The translations under genes were made by a program, and so were the position numbers. This document shows, piece after piece, positions 8,410 through 16,591 of a DNA stretch of 64,000 nt; the stretch's first letter is position 1; each line of letters starts with the position of its first letter. The notes beneath the pieces are model-generated. The model did not search any database. It was given only the letters and a program-made list of their open reading frames with translations, and had not been told where the DNA came from. The stretch covers positions 1 to 64,000 of the forward strand of contig CAJUMZ010000011.1 in the NCBI GenBank assembly GCA_910587665.1, written 5' to 3'. The stretch comes from an uncultured Muribaculum sp. GTDB lineage: Bacteria; Bacteroidota; Bacteroidia; Bacteroidales; Muribaculaceae.

Positions 8410-8865
8410 TTATTCTCCATAGTTGGGATTTATTTCCTTTGCTGCGGGAAGTGCGCCTGTGTGTCCTCCCCAATTTACAAAGTTGGCGGGGTAACCGAAT
8501 ATTTCAATGACTGCGCCATGATCGGAAGTGACTTCAAAGTTGAAACGTGCGCCTACAATCAGGTCGCAGTCATAGACGCCCGATGTGATAAAGACTGCAT
8601 AGGAGCGCAGGTTTTCCAATGTTTTGTTGTAGTCGTTGTTGATTACGCGCTTGGCGAGTTCTTCACGTGTAAGTGTGATTTTCCGGTGAATGCGCTGGCC
8701 GATTACTTTTACCTCGACGCTTAATGGAATTGGCGCTACTGAAGGATTGAAGTCCAAGAGGCGTGCTTCAGATGTGCTGTAACGGTAAGAATCAATCTCA
8801 TCTTTAGCCATTGCCGCAGGGTAAATTACACCCATTAGAAGCAGGATAATTAACAGTTTTTTCAT
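8410..8865 (-). CDS. Small secreted protein of unknown function
   Basis: A 151-residue protein with signal peptide MKKLLIILLLMGVIYPAAMA. The mature part has a strand-helix-strand pattern: SVEVKVIGQRI, then TREELAKRVINNDYNKTLENL, then DLIVGARFNFEV, then a closing IFGYPANFVNW. This looks like the small envelope proteins that Bacteroidales carry in several copies, but I cannot name the family with confidence. The mature N-terminus (YRYSTSEARL) resembles that of its operon partner (RSTTSEVSLA). Confidence 0.65.
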   Translation of the reverse strand: MKKLLIILLLMGVIYPAAMAKDEIDSYRYSTSEARLLDFNPSVAPIPLSVEVKVIGQRIHRKITLTREELAKRVINNDYNKTLENLRSYAVFITSGVYDCDLIVGARFNFEVTSDHGAVIEIFGYPANFVNWGGHTGALPAAKEINPNYGE

Positions 8866-8903
8866 AAAAAGTAACTTTACGGAATAATTATATATTATTG
8901 CAG

Positions 8904-8911
8904 CAAAGTTA
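8904..8911 (-). promoter_or_regulatory. Promoter -7 box for the small envelope operon
   Basis: TAACTTTG on the minus strand lies 39 bases before the ATG at 8865, inside an AT-rich region. The rest of the 8866-9037 interval shows no gene. Confidence 0.5.
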
Positions 8912-9037
8912 CATAAACTTTAACAATTACCCCCCTATTTAGTTAAAGAAATATAATATAATGTAATGAATATTTAATAATTAGCAGCATTTTAATTTTG
9001 CCAAAGCAACAATTCGTGATCCATTAGAATCATACAG

Positions 9038-9100
9038 TTAAGCCATGTATCCCTTTGTCGACGGAGAAACCGTTGCTTCGGAAGAATGGTAGAGTTTCAT
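9038..9100 (-). pseudogene. Stump of a DUF3990-type gene
   Basis: On the minus strand an ATG overlaps the stop of the DUF3791 gene (ATGA) and opens a 20-codon frame beginning MKLYHSSEATVSPS, ending at TAA 9038-9040. DUF3990 proteins, the usual partners of DUF3791 in Bacteroidota and Firmicutes, start with a very similar MKLYHGS-type strand. Here the remaining 150 or so residues are missing and AT-rich sequence follows. I read it as the remnant of a lost partner. Because only about six residues match, a chance resemblance is possible. Confidence 0.45.
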
Positions 9101-9315
9101 TGCGGCAACACTCCTTTCTCCTTCATGTAGTCTGTTAGGTCTTCTATAAGATATCGAGAACTGAAGGTATGTAGCACGTCATATGAAGGTACAATATAGT
9201 CATAGAGTATGCCCGACTGCTTTAGCCGTCTATAAACCTCTCGCTGACTCATTTTAAGAGTATGCGCGAGTTTGCTTATGCAATATGTTACAAATTCAAG
9301 GGTTTTGTTGTCCAT
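9097..9315 (-). CDS. DUF3791 domain protein
   Basis: A 72-residue protein that is helical throughout: TLEFVTYCISKLAHTLKMS, then REVYRRLKQSGILYDYIVPSYD, then VLHTFSSRYLIEDLTDYM. These are DUF3791 signatures. In relatives the gene sits immediately before a DUF3990 gene whose product looks like an ADP-ribosyltransferase fold, so an antitoxin-like role has been suggested. Here that partner is reduced to a stump. The gene ends 17 bases before lpxB on its other side. Confidence 0.75.
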   Translation of the reverse strand: MDNKTLEFVTYCISKLAHTLKMSQREVYRRLKQSGILYDYIVPSYDVLHTFSSRYLIEDLTDYMKEKGVLPQ

Positions 9316-9331
9316 AATGGGGGCTGTATAA

Positions 9332-10480
9332 TTACTTTAACTGCGTTATTTTGGGACGGATGGCGTTGTGGATGGCTGTGGCGGTGGTGGCAGCGGCGTC
9401 GGATTCGCCGAGGATGCGGCGCATGAGGGAGTAGCCTTCACGCTGGTTGTCGAAGCCGGGTCGCCCGGGGAGAATATTGGAAAGTTCCCTGCCTACTAAC
9501 TCGGGTGTACACCTGTGTACAAGCATTTCCGGCACTATGCGTCGGTTGGCGATGAGATTGGGGAGTGATACGAACGGCACTTTAAGTATTTTCTCCATGA
9601 TCTGGTAAGAAAGCTTTATGCCGTTGGAGCGATAGCATACCACCTGCGGGGTGTTGAGCAGGGCGCATTCGAGGGTGGCGGTGCCTGAGGTGACAAGCGC
9701 CGCCTTGGCGTGATGCATCAGTTCGAAAGTGGCGCCTTTCACAATTGGGGTGCCCGGAGTGATGTAGTAGCCGTAATATTCGAGGTCGATTCCCGGTGCG
9801 CCGGCTATCACTGTCTGATATTCGGGATGAGCCGCAGCGGCCTGCTCCATAATCATCAGATTGTTTTTTATCTCACTTTTGCGACTGCCCGGCACTATGG
9901 CGATAATCGGCTTGTCGGGCAGGTTGTATCGGTTGAGAAATTCTTCTCGTGATGGAATGTGGCGCAGCTTTTCATCGACCTCTTCCACCGAGGGATTGCC
10001 TACATAGGTTACGTCATAGTCGTGACGCCGCTTGTAGAAATCGACTTCAAACGGAAATATGCAGAACATTCGGTCGACAAAACGCTTTATCTGCTTTACG
10101 CGATGCTCTTTCCATGCCCATACCTTAGGCGAGATGTAATAATATACACTAATGCCGAGTTTTTTCGCGTGAGCGGCGAGCTTCAGATTGAAGCTCGGAT
10201 AGTCGACGAGTATAAGCGCGTCGGGCATTGCGTCGGTTATGGCATTGCAGGCTTGCTTGAGATTGGTGAGCACCTGCGGGAGATGGCGTATCACCTCGCT
10301 GAATCCCATAAATGCCATGTCGCGATAATGGATAACCGGCGTCACACCGGCCTCCTCGGCCATCAAGTCACCGCCAAGGAATGCAAATTCCGCATATCTG
10401 TCGACCTCTTTCAGTGCCTTGATCAATTGGGCTGCATGCAGGTCGCCCGACGGCTCTCCTGCCGATATAAAGTATCTCAT
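9332..10480 (-). CDS. lpxB: Lipid-A-disaccharide synthase
   Basis: Glycosyltransferase that joins UDP-2,3-diacylglucosamine to lipid X, forming the lipid A disaccharide at the inner face of the inner membrane. The 382-residue protein shows the N-terminal ISAGEPSGDLHAA, the central YYISPKVWAWKEHR, the nucleotide-binding IVPGSRKSEI and the late ALVTSGTATLE motifs. Length is normal. Its ATG overlaps the stop of ssb by four bases (ATGA), so lipid A synthesis is wired to the end of the arginine operon. Confidence 0.97.
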   Translation of the reverse strand: MRYFISAGEPSGDLHAAQLIKALKEVDRYAEFAFLGGDLMAEEAGVTPVIHYRDMAFMGFSEVIRHLPQVLTNLKQACNAITDAMPDALILVDYPSFNLKLAAHAKKLGISVYYYISPKVWAWKEHRVKQIKRFVDRMFCIFPFEVDFYKRRHDYDVTYVGNPSVEEVDEKLRHIPSREEFLNRYNLPDKPIIAIVPGSRKSEIKNNLMIMEQAAAAHPEYQTVIAGAPGIDLEYYGYYITPGTPIVKGATFELMHHAKAALVTSGTATLECALLNTPQVVCYRSNGIKLSYQIMEKILKVPFVSLPNLIANRRIVPEMLVHRCTPELVGRELSNILPGRPGFDNQREGYSLMRRILGESDAAATTATAIHNAIRPKITQLK

Positions 10481-10809
10481 CTGGAAAGGATGTCAAAATG
10501 GTCAACATAAATTTCGGTCACCGTGCGCTTGATTGTGTTACGGTCTTCCCATGTGCGATAGCGCAGGCGCCCTTCGATATACAGTTTCGTGCCTTTACGT
10601 ATATATTTCTCGGCAGTCTCCGCCGCGCGGTCCCACATTATTATGCGGTGCCACTCGGTACGGTCGGGTATCTGTACGCCATCGGCATTTACCGCGCCTC
10701 TCTCGGTAGTGGCGAGAGAAAATGACGCTACCGGTCTTTTTGACTCGATGTATCGGATTTCGGGGTCTTGCCCGACATTGCCGATAAGTATTACTTTGTT
10801 TACTGACAT
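10477..10809 (-). CDS. ssb: Single-stranded DNA-binding protein, tail-less
   Basis: A 110-residue OB-fold protein beginning MSVNKVILIGNVGQDPEIR, with WHRIIMWDRAAETAEKYIRKG and the dimer strand LYIEGRLRYRTW. It ends at VDHFDILSR, with no glycine-rich linker or acidic DDDIPF-like tip, so it lacks the usual docking tail for repair proteins. It is either a second, specialised SSB or a compact form of the main one. It lies 23 bases after proC. Confidence 0.92.
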   Translation of the reverse strand: MSVNKVILIGNVGQDPEIRYIESKRPVASFSLATTERGAVNADGVQIPDRTEWHRIIMWDRAAETAEKYIRKGTKLYIEGRLRYRTWEDRNTIKRTVTEIYVDHFDILSR

Positions 10810-10832
10810 GGCAAGATTACGTATTGATTCTG

Positions 10833-11624
10833 TTATTTTGCTGACGCTTTCAACCCTTCGATTACCGAGGTGGTGAATCCGTTAGCCTCCATGGCGTTCA
10901 GCCCTTTTATAGTCACTCCGCCCGGGGTGGTCACCTTGTCGATTTCCACTTCAGGATTGTTGCCGGTTGACTCCAGGAGCGACACGGCACCCTTGAGGGT
11001 GGTGAGGATGTAGTCGCGCGCGGCTGCGGGATACAGTCCAAGCTCGACCGCACCCTCGGTGGCGGCGCGCACGTAACGCATGGCATACGCTATACCGCAG
11101 GAGCATAAGGCGGTAGCCGCGCCCATGAGCCGCTCCTCGATGACAGCCGTGGAGCCGAGACGATCAAATATCGCCACGACGTCATCCACGCTTTTCTGCG
11201 ATGCGTTGTCGTGGCAAAGGAATGTCATGCTGCTTCCGACTGACATCGCCGTGTTGGGCATGGCGCGGAATAAGGTACGCGCGGTGGAATACCGGTGGAG
11301 CATGCCGTCGATATCGGCAAGCGACACTCCGGCGGCAAGCGATACAATCGCCTGCTCGCGGAACGCTATGCGAGGGGCTATCTCCTCAAGCACTCCAGGC
11401 AATACCCACGGCTTAACCGCGAGAATGATAATGTCGGCACCCTTTATTGCAGTAGGGTTGTCGGTCACGACGGATATGCCCGGGGCATCGGCGGCCACTT
11501 TGTCAAGCACCTCCCGGTGAGGTCCGGCAAGGGTAATATCGGCGGCGGGAAAAGTGCCGCTTGCCACAAGTCCGCGCGCTATAGCGCCACCCATGTTGCC
11601 GCCTCCTATTATCGCTATTTTCAT
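10833..11624 (-). CDS. proC: Pyrroline-5-carboxylate reductase
   Basis: Reduces pyrroline-5-carboxylate to proline with NAD(P)H. The 263-residue protein has the Rossmann start IAIIGGGNMGGAIARGL, the ILAVKPWVL segment, and the C-terminal signature TPGGVTIKGLNAME that shapes the active site. Its ATG overlaps the argD stop by four bases. Placing proC in the arginine operon links the two glutamate-derived pathways. Confidence 0.96.
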   Translation of the reverse strand: MKIAIIGGGNMGGAIARGLVASGTFPAADITLAGPHREVLDKVAADAPGISVVTDNPTAIKGADIIILAVKPWVLPGVLEEIAPRIAFREQAIVSLAAGVSLADIDGMLHRYSTARTLFRAMPNTAMSVGSSMTFLCHDNASQKSVDDVVAIFDRLGSTAVIEERLMGAATALCSCGIAYAMRYVRAATEGAVELGLYPAAARDYILTTLKGAVSLLESTGNNPEVEIDKVTTPGGVTIKGLNAMEANGFTTSVIEGLKASAK

Positions 11625-12763
11625 GAGTTGACGGCTGTAGCCTCAAGCTGACGCTTGAAGCGGGTGAGAAATTCGTCGGCTTCCTCGCGTGTAAGGCAAA
11701 GCGGTGGAAGCAGGCGTATGATATTAGTGCCGGCGGCTCCGGTAAATACTTTTTCCTCCTTGATAAGGCGTGAGCGGAGCTCTTTTGCGGGGTATTCCAT
11801 CTCAATGCCTATCATCAGTCCGCGCCCACGCACCTCTTTTACTCCGGGAAGTCCCTGAAGGTTCTCGAGCAGGTAGGTGCCTATGGCGGCGGCGTTTTCG
11901 ACAAGATTTTCGTTATCAAACACTTCAAGCACCGCTATCGCTGTGGCGCATGCGAGATGATTGCCGCCGAAGGTGGTGCCGAGTTGCCCGTAGGAGGGTA
12001 TGAACTCCGGGCTTATAAGCACGCCGCCCATCGGGAATCCGTTGGCGATGCCTTTAGCCACGGTGATAATGTCGGGGCGAATGCCTGAATATTGGTGGGC
12101 AAAGAAGCGGCCTGACCTGCCATAGCCTGACTGGATCTCATCGAGGATTAGTACCGCGCCGCATCGGTCGCACTCCTCACGGACGACACGCAGGAAATCG
12201 TCGGATGGGATGCGTATGCCACCCACGCCCTGTATGCCTTCGATTATGACCGCGCTTACGTCGCCTTTGTCAAGCTCCCGGATAAGGGCGTCAATATCGT
12301 TGAGGGGGAGAAAGGTAACATGCCCGTTGTCGTTGAACGGTGACACGATCTTAGGATTGTCGGTCACCTCGACCGCGCCTGATGTCCTTCCGTGGAAAGC
12401 CTTTCCAAACGCAATGACGCGCGACTTGCCGGTATGGAACGAGGCGAGTTTCAGTGCATTTTCATTGGCTTCGGCACCGGAGTTGACGAGAAACAGCTGG
12501 TAGTCATCGTAGCCTGATACCTTGCCGAGCTTATCGGCAAGGCGTTGCTGGAGCGGGTTGATTACGGAATTGGAGTAGAACATCAGCCGTGATGCCTGTT
12601 CGTTGATAGCCTTGACCACTACCGGATGGCAGTGGCCTACGGAAATCACCGCGTGGCCTCCGTAAAGGTCGAGGTATTCCACGCCGTTGCTGTCATAAAC
12701 GTGGCATCCCTTGCCTTCGGTTATCTCTATGTCGAAAAGCGGATATACGTCAAAAAGTTTCAT
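11621..12763 (-). CDS. argD: Acetylornithine aminotransferase-type enzyme
   Basis: PLP class-III aminotransferase of 380 residues that converts the N-acyl glutamate semialdehyde to N-acyl ornithine. Seen are YLDLYGGHAVISVGHCHP, the PLP aspartate in LILDEIQSGYGRSGRF, and the Schiff-base lysine in TVAKGIANGFPMGG. It is shorter than ornithine aminotransferases, and its operon position between argC and proC supports the biosynthetic role. In Bacteroidetes the pathway is known to use succinylated intermediates, so the true substrate may be N-succinyl rather than N-acetyl. Confidence 0.93.
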   Translation of the reverse strand: MKLFDVYPLFDIEITEGKGCHVYDSNGVEYLDLYGGHAVISVGHCHPVVVKAINEQASRLMFYSNSVINPLQQRLADKLGKVSGYDDYQLFLVNSGAEANENALKLASFHTGKSRVIAFGKAFHGRTSGAVEVTDNPKIVSPFNDNGHVTFLPLNDIDALIRELDKGDVSAVIIEGIQGVGGIRIPSDDFLRVVREECDRCGAVLILDEIQSGYGRSGRFFAHQYSGIRPDIITVAKGIANGFPMGGVLISPEFIPSYGQLGTTFGGNHLACATAIAVLEVFDNENLVENAAAIGTYLLENLQGLPGVKEVRGRGLMIGIEMEYPAKELRSRLIKEEKVFTGAAGTNIIRLLPPLCLTREEADEFLTRFKRQLEATAVNS

Positions 12764-12785
12764 TGCAGTATCAATGGTTAGGGGA

Positions 12786-13757
12786 TTAGAACGCCGACGG
12801 TTTCAACTGCAGTCCTACGCGCTCGTGAAGTCCCAAGAGCAGGTTCATGTTGTGTACGGCCTGTCCTGATGCGCCCTTTACGAGGTTGTCGATCACGGAA
12901 GTGATGAGCAGTTTGCCGTCGATCTTGTCAAGATGGATTATACACTTGTTGGTATTTACTACATCTTTCAGGTCGGGAGCCTTGTCGGTTATGAAAGTAA
13001 AATTATGATCGGAATAATATTCCTCATATAGCTTGCGCACCTCTTCAAGGCTTACCGGGCAGTCAAGATATACCACAGCCATTATTCCGCGGGCAAAGCA
13101 CCCTCTGACCGGGATAAAATTTATATCAGCCTTGAAGCTTGATTGCAGCGAGCCGAGCGACTGGCGTATCTCGGCAAGATGCTGATGGGTGAACGGCTTG
13201 TAGATCGACACATTGTTGTTGCGCCATGAGAAGTGGCTTGTAGCCGACGGTTTTACCCCTGCACCGGTGGAGCCTGTTATGGCGGTGACATGAATGTCGC
13301 TGTTGAGCAGCAGGTTTTTGGCAAGCGGCAGAAGCGCAAGCTGGATGGCGGTGGCAAAACATCCGGGGTTTGCCACACGTTTTGCCCCGCGCACTATGCG
13401 CTTGCGATTAAGTTCGGGAAGTCCGTAGACAAAGTCGTGTGTACCGTCTTCTATACGGTAGTCGGTGGATAGGTCGATTATGCGCAGGTCTTCCGGCACC
13501 TCGTGGCTTTCCATAAACTTGCGGGTGTCGCCGTGGGGTGTGCAGCAAAACAGCAGGTCGATCTCGTCGAGCGGAGTCTTGTCGGTGAAGCGAAGATCGG
13601 TTTCGCCGATCAACCCCTGATGCACGTCAGCTACAGCGTTGCCGGCGTTGCTTGCCGAGTTGACCCATTTTATCTCAACGTCGGGATGGTTGATGAGCAG
13701 ACGCAGGAGTTCACCTGCCGTGTAGCCCGCTCCTCCGATAATGCCTGTCTTTATCAT
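12786..13757 (-). CDS. argC: N-acyl-gamma-glutamyl-phosphate reductase
   Basis: NADPH-dependent reductase of the third arginine step, 323 residues. The N-terminal IGGAGYTAGELLRLL binds the cofactor, and the catalytic cysteine lies in RVANPGCFATAIQLALLPL. It overlaps argG by four bases (its ATG at 13757 against the argG stop at 13754) and is 22 bases before argD. Confidence 0.96.
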   Translation of the reverse strand: MIKTGIIGGAGYTAGELLRLLINHPDVEIKWVNSASNAGNAVADVHQGLIGETDLRFTDKTPLDEIDLLFCCTPHGDTRKFMESHEVPEDLRIIDLSTDYRIEDGTHDFVYGLPELNRKRIVRGAKRVANPGCFATAIQLALLPLAKNLLLNSDIHVTAITGSTGAGVKPSATSHFSWRNNNVSIYKPFTHQHLAEIRQSLGSLQSSFKADINFIPVRGCFARGIMAVVYLDCPVSLEEVRKLYEEYYSDHNFTFITDKAPDLKDVVNTNKCIIHLDKIDGKLLITSVIDNLVKGASGQAVHNMNLLLGLHERVGLQLKPSAF

Positions 13758-14974
13758 GCCTCGGGGTTTTTATTGTTACGCTCCTGGACTGAGTAGTATA
13801 TCTTCATCTGATTGCCGAGGATGCGGGTGAATCCTTTCACGTCATCGGCACTCCAGCCCTTGCTTACCTCGCCATACTCGCCGAATGCGCTCTTCATGAG
13901 GTCAAAATCGCTCTCAACGCCCACGGTCACGAAGCGGTAAGGCTTCAGGTCGATGAGCACACGGCCTGTCACATTGCGCTGCGACGACTCAAGGAAACGC
14001 TCGATGTCGCGCATCACCGGCTCGAGGTACTGCGCCTCGTGGAGGAACATGCCGTACCATGTGCCGAGCTGGTCCTTCCAGTATTGCTGCCATTTAGTGA
14101 GGGTGTGCTTCTCAAGCATCTTGTGGGCGGCAAGTATCACCATGGGGGCGCCTGCCTCAAAGCCTACGCGACCTTTTATCCCGATGATTGTGTCGCCTAC
14201 GTGCATGTCGCGACCTACGGCATAGGGGGCTACAAGTTCCTCGATTTTCTGGATTGCCTTCACCTTGTCGGCAAACGGCTCGCCGTTGACAGCCGAGATC
14301 TCGCCTTCCTTGAAGTCGATGGTCAGGCGGCTGTCGGCAGTAGCGGTCATTTGTGTGGGATATGCCTCTTCGGGGAGTGTCTGGTTGCTGTGGAGGGTTT
14401 CCTTGCCGCCGACAGAGGTGCCCCACAGGCCTTTGTTGATTGAATATTCCAGTTTCTTGAAGTCAGCTACATAGCCGTGCTGCTTCAGATATTCGATTTC
14501 ATACTCACGGGTGAGATTCATGTCGCGGGTAGGGGTTATGATCTCGATTTCGGGGGCGAGAATCTGGAACGTAAGGTCGAAACGCACCTGGTCGTTGCCG
14601 GCGCTTGTGCTTCCGTGAGCCACGTATTTCGCACCTATCGACTTGGCATACTGAATTATGGCTATCGCCTGGAATATGCGCTCCGAGCTGACAGAGATGG
14701 GGTAGGTGCCGTTGCGGAGCACGTTGCCGAAGATCATGTATTTGATACTCTTTTCGTAATATTCCTGAGTGATGTCGAGGGTGGCGTGTCCTTTCGCGCC
14801 AAGATCAAGCGCGCGCTTTTCAATCGCCTTTAACTCTTCCGGGGAAAAGCCTCCGGTGTTGGCTATCGCGGTATAAACGTCGTAGCCGCAATCTTCGCTC
14901 AGATATTTTACGGCAAAAGATGTGTCAAGTCCGCCACTGAAAGCGAGCACTACTTTTTTCTTGTCTTCCTTCAT
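13754..14974 (-). CDS. argG: Argininosuccinate synthase
   Basis: Condenses citrulline and aspartate with ATP to argininosuccinate. The 406-residue protein has the N-type ATP pyrophosphatase loop VVLAFSGGLDTSF and AHGSTSAGNDQVRFD. The frame extends two codons upstream to a TTG at 14980; ATG 14974 is the natural start. The sequence is the divergent bacterial subtype typical of Bacteroidota rather than the E. coli form. Confidence 0.96.
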   Translation of the reverse strand: MKEDKKKVVLAFSGGLDTSFAVKYLSEDCGYDVYTAIANTGGFSPEELKAIEKRALDLGAKGHATLDITQEYYEKSIKYMIFGNVLRNGTYPISVSSERIFQAIAIIQYAKSIGAKYVAHGSTSAGNDQVRFDLTFQILAPEIEIITPTRDMNLTREYEIEYLKQHGYVADFKKLEYSINKGLWGTSVGGKETLHSNQTLPEEAYPTQMTATADSRLTIDFKEGEISAVNGEPFADKVKAIQKIEELVAPYAVGRDMHVGDTIIGIKGRVGFEAGAPMVILAAHKMLEKHTLTKWQQYWKDQLGTWYGMFLHEAQYLEPVMRDIERFLESSQRNVTGRVLIDLKPYRFVTVGVESDFDLMKSAFGEYGEVSKGWSADDVKGFTRILGNQMKIYYSVQERNNKNPEA

Positions 14975-15000
14975 GTTCAAGGGGTTTTATGAGGTGAGAA

Positions 15001-15573
15001 TTAATTATTGTTTTCGTTGATATGGAATTTTACTTCCGACGGGTCATAAAGCAACCCGGTGCAGAGGCATTTGTGACCGCCGTTGCGCTGGAGTATGTCG
15101 AAATTGACGCAACTTTCACATCCGCGCCAGAAGGCGGCATCGGTGGTAAGTTCGTCGAAGGTGACGGGGCGATAGCCGAGTTCATAGTTCATCTTCATCA
15201 CGGCAGCGCCGGTTGTGAGGGAAAATATCTTTGCGTCGGGGAACATCTCGCGTGAAAGCCTGAAGATGCGTTCTTTGATGCGCTTGGCAAGCCCTATGCC
15301 GCGATATTTGTCGGCGACGATAAGACCTGAGTTGGCGACAAACTGCTTGTTGCTCCAGCACTCGATGTAGCTGAAACCGGCAAACTCCCCTTCGTGGAGA
15401 GCGACAACCGCCTTGTGTTCAAGCATTTTCTGCTTGACATATTCGGGAGAGCGTTTGGCTATACCTGTGCCACGCACCTTGGCGGCACGGTTGATCGTGT
15501 CGAGGATTTCATCGACATAACCTACATGCTCTTCCGAAGCAACGACAACTTCAATTTTTGACGGATCAATCAT
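15001..15573 (-). CDS. GNAT acetyltransferase of the arginine operon
   Basis: A 190-residue GNAT-fold protein with the acetyl-CoA-binding stretch ADKYRGIGLAKRIKERIF. The C-terminus carries a cysteine cluster (WRGCESC, then CLCTG) that could bind metal. It lies between argR and argG with short gaps, so it probably performs the first step of arginine synthesis, acylation of glutamate, or an allied reaction. A classical argA/argJ is not in the operon. The pathway role is inference from position. Confidence 0.75.
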   Translation of the reverse strand: MIDPSKIEVVVASEEHVGYVDEILDTINRAAKVRGTGIAKRSPEYVKQKMLEHKAVVALHEGEFAGFSYIECWSNKQFVANSGLIVADKYRGIGLAKRIKERIFRLSREMFPDAKIFSLTTGAAVMKMNYELGYRPVTFDELTTDAAFWRGCESCVNFDILQRNGGHKCLCTGLLYDPSEVKFHINENNN

Positions 15574-15594
15574 TTCTGTTTCTTATATGATAAC

Positions 15595-16125
15595 TTAGGA
15601 TTTTTTTACCGGAGTGCAATAGGTGTCGATAGCGGTCGCTATCACCTTCTGCGGGAAGAAATTCTGGAAATAGGCGAGTATCTCGCTGTGTGACGCATGT
15701 TCGGCAAGCACCACGATCACAGTGTCGGCTCCGGCAATCGTGCCGAGGATGTAAGGGGTGTCGAGGCGGTCAAGGTCGTAGGCGAGCCCGCTTGCATAGC
15801 CCTCAAGGGTGCGTATGACAAGCATCGTGCCTGAGAAGTCGAGCGACTGCACCGCGGGATGAGTGTCGGACTGTGCCGTGGAGGGTATCGACTCGTAGAT
15901 TTCATCTTCCGGCACATCACCAGGGCGGGTCACGATGTATCGGTAGCCACCCCAGTCGGCGGCAACCTTGGTGGTTTTCAGCGCTTTCAGGTCACGCGAC
16001 AGGGTAGCCTGCGTCACTTTAAAACCACGTGCGGCGAGCAGTCGCGACAGTTCGTCTTGACTACCTATGCGGTTGTTGGAAAGGATTTCCACAATCGCCA
16101 ATAAACGCGTTTGCCTTCTGCTCAT
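15595..16125 (-). CDS. argR: Arginine repressor
   Basis: A 176-residue ArgR with N-terminal winged helix (SNNRIGSQDELSRLLAARGF, then TQATLSRDLKAL) and the C-terminal hexamerisation and arginine-binding half, including LGTIAGADTVIVVL. It is first in the operon, so it should regulate itself together with argG, argC, argD and proC. An ARG-box-like site lies 75 bases upstream. Confidence 0.93.
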   Translation of the reverse strand: MSRRQTRLLAIVEILSNNRIGSQDELSRLLAARGFKVTQATLSRDLKALKTTKVAADWGGYRYIVTRPGDVPEDEIYESIPSTAQSDTHPAVQSLDFSGTMLVIRTLEGYASGLAYDLDRLDTPYILGTIAGADTVIVVLAEHASHSEILAYFQNFFPQKVIATAIDTYCTPVKKS

Positions 16126-16162
16126 GCCTATTCCTGTTTGGAAAGTTTTTTATTACAGATGG

Positions 16163-16170
16163 CAAATTTA
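16163..16170 (-). promoter_or_regulatory. Promoter -7 box of the arg operon
   Basis: TAAATTTG on the minus strand matches TAnnTTTG and lies 38 bases before the argR ATG. A weaker TTGC occurs about 21 bases further upstream in place of the -33 TTTG. Confidence 0.5.
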
Positions 16171-16199
16171 CTAACAAAATATTATATCCGCGCAATAAT

Positions 16200-16217
16200 T
16201 ATGAATTTTTATGCAGA
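16200..16217. promoter_or_regulatory. ARG-box-like operator
   Basis: TATGAATTTTTATGCAGA differs at one position from the 18-base E. coli-type ARG box (WNTGAATWWWWATTCANW). It sits just upstream of the putative -33 region of the argR operon. Binding by the ArgR encoded next door is inference. Confidence 0.55.
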
Positions 16218-16262
16218 ATTTTTGCAAAATCAGTCTGCGGTTTTAGTATTATGACAATAATG

Positions 16263-16320
16263 TGTACACTTTTTTGTACATAAAATTGTTATTGTAATGA
16301 AAGATAATTATTTTTGTACA
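16263..16320 (+). promoter_or_regulatory. YefM/YoeB-type operator and promoter
   Basis: TGTACA occurs at 16263-16268, 16275-16280 and 16315-16320. The first two are 12 bases apart centre to centre, the spacing known for the E. coli yefM-yoeB operator. The third overlaps a -7-like box TATTTTTG (16309-16316), so a bound complex would block the promoter. This supports autoregulation by the toxin-antitoxin pair that follows. Confidence 0.65.
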
Positions 16321-16339
16321 AACTAAAATTCGTAAAACT

Positions 16340-16591
16340 ATGGAAGCATTATCAGTCAGGGACTATAGAAAAAATCTTGCGGCATCGTTTACCCGTGCTG
16401 ACAGTGGCGAGCCTGTGCTCATAAGGAGAAGAAACCAGATATACGCTTTGGTCAGTGTCGGTCGCGAAGACTTGATGATCACGCCTCAGTTACAAACCCG
16501 GATAGAGGAGGTTGAGGCCGCTTGCCGTGATGGTTTGGGGGTTACTTGTGCTACCCGTGATGAACTTGACCGTTATTTGGATAGTCTGTAA
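16340..16591 (+). CDS. YefM/Phd-family antitoxin
   Basis: An 83-residue protein starting MEALSVRDYRKNLAASFTR, the DNA-binding Phd/YefM fold (REDLMI-type end of the N-terminal domain), with a charged C-terminal tail that should wrap the toxin. It is followed directly by a YoeB-like gene (TAATG overlap) and preceded by TGTACA operators. Predicted to neutralise the toxin and repress its own promoter. Confidence 0.88.
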   Translation: MEALSVRDYRKNLAASFTRADSGEPVLIRRRNQIYALVSVGREDLMITPQLQTRIEEVEAACRDGLGVTCATRDELDRYLDSL

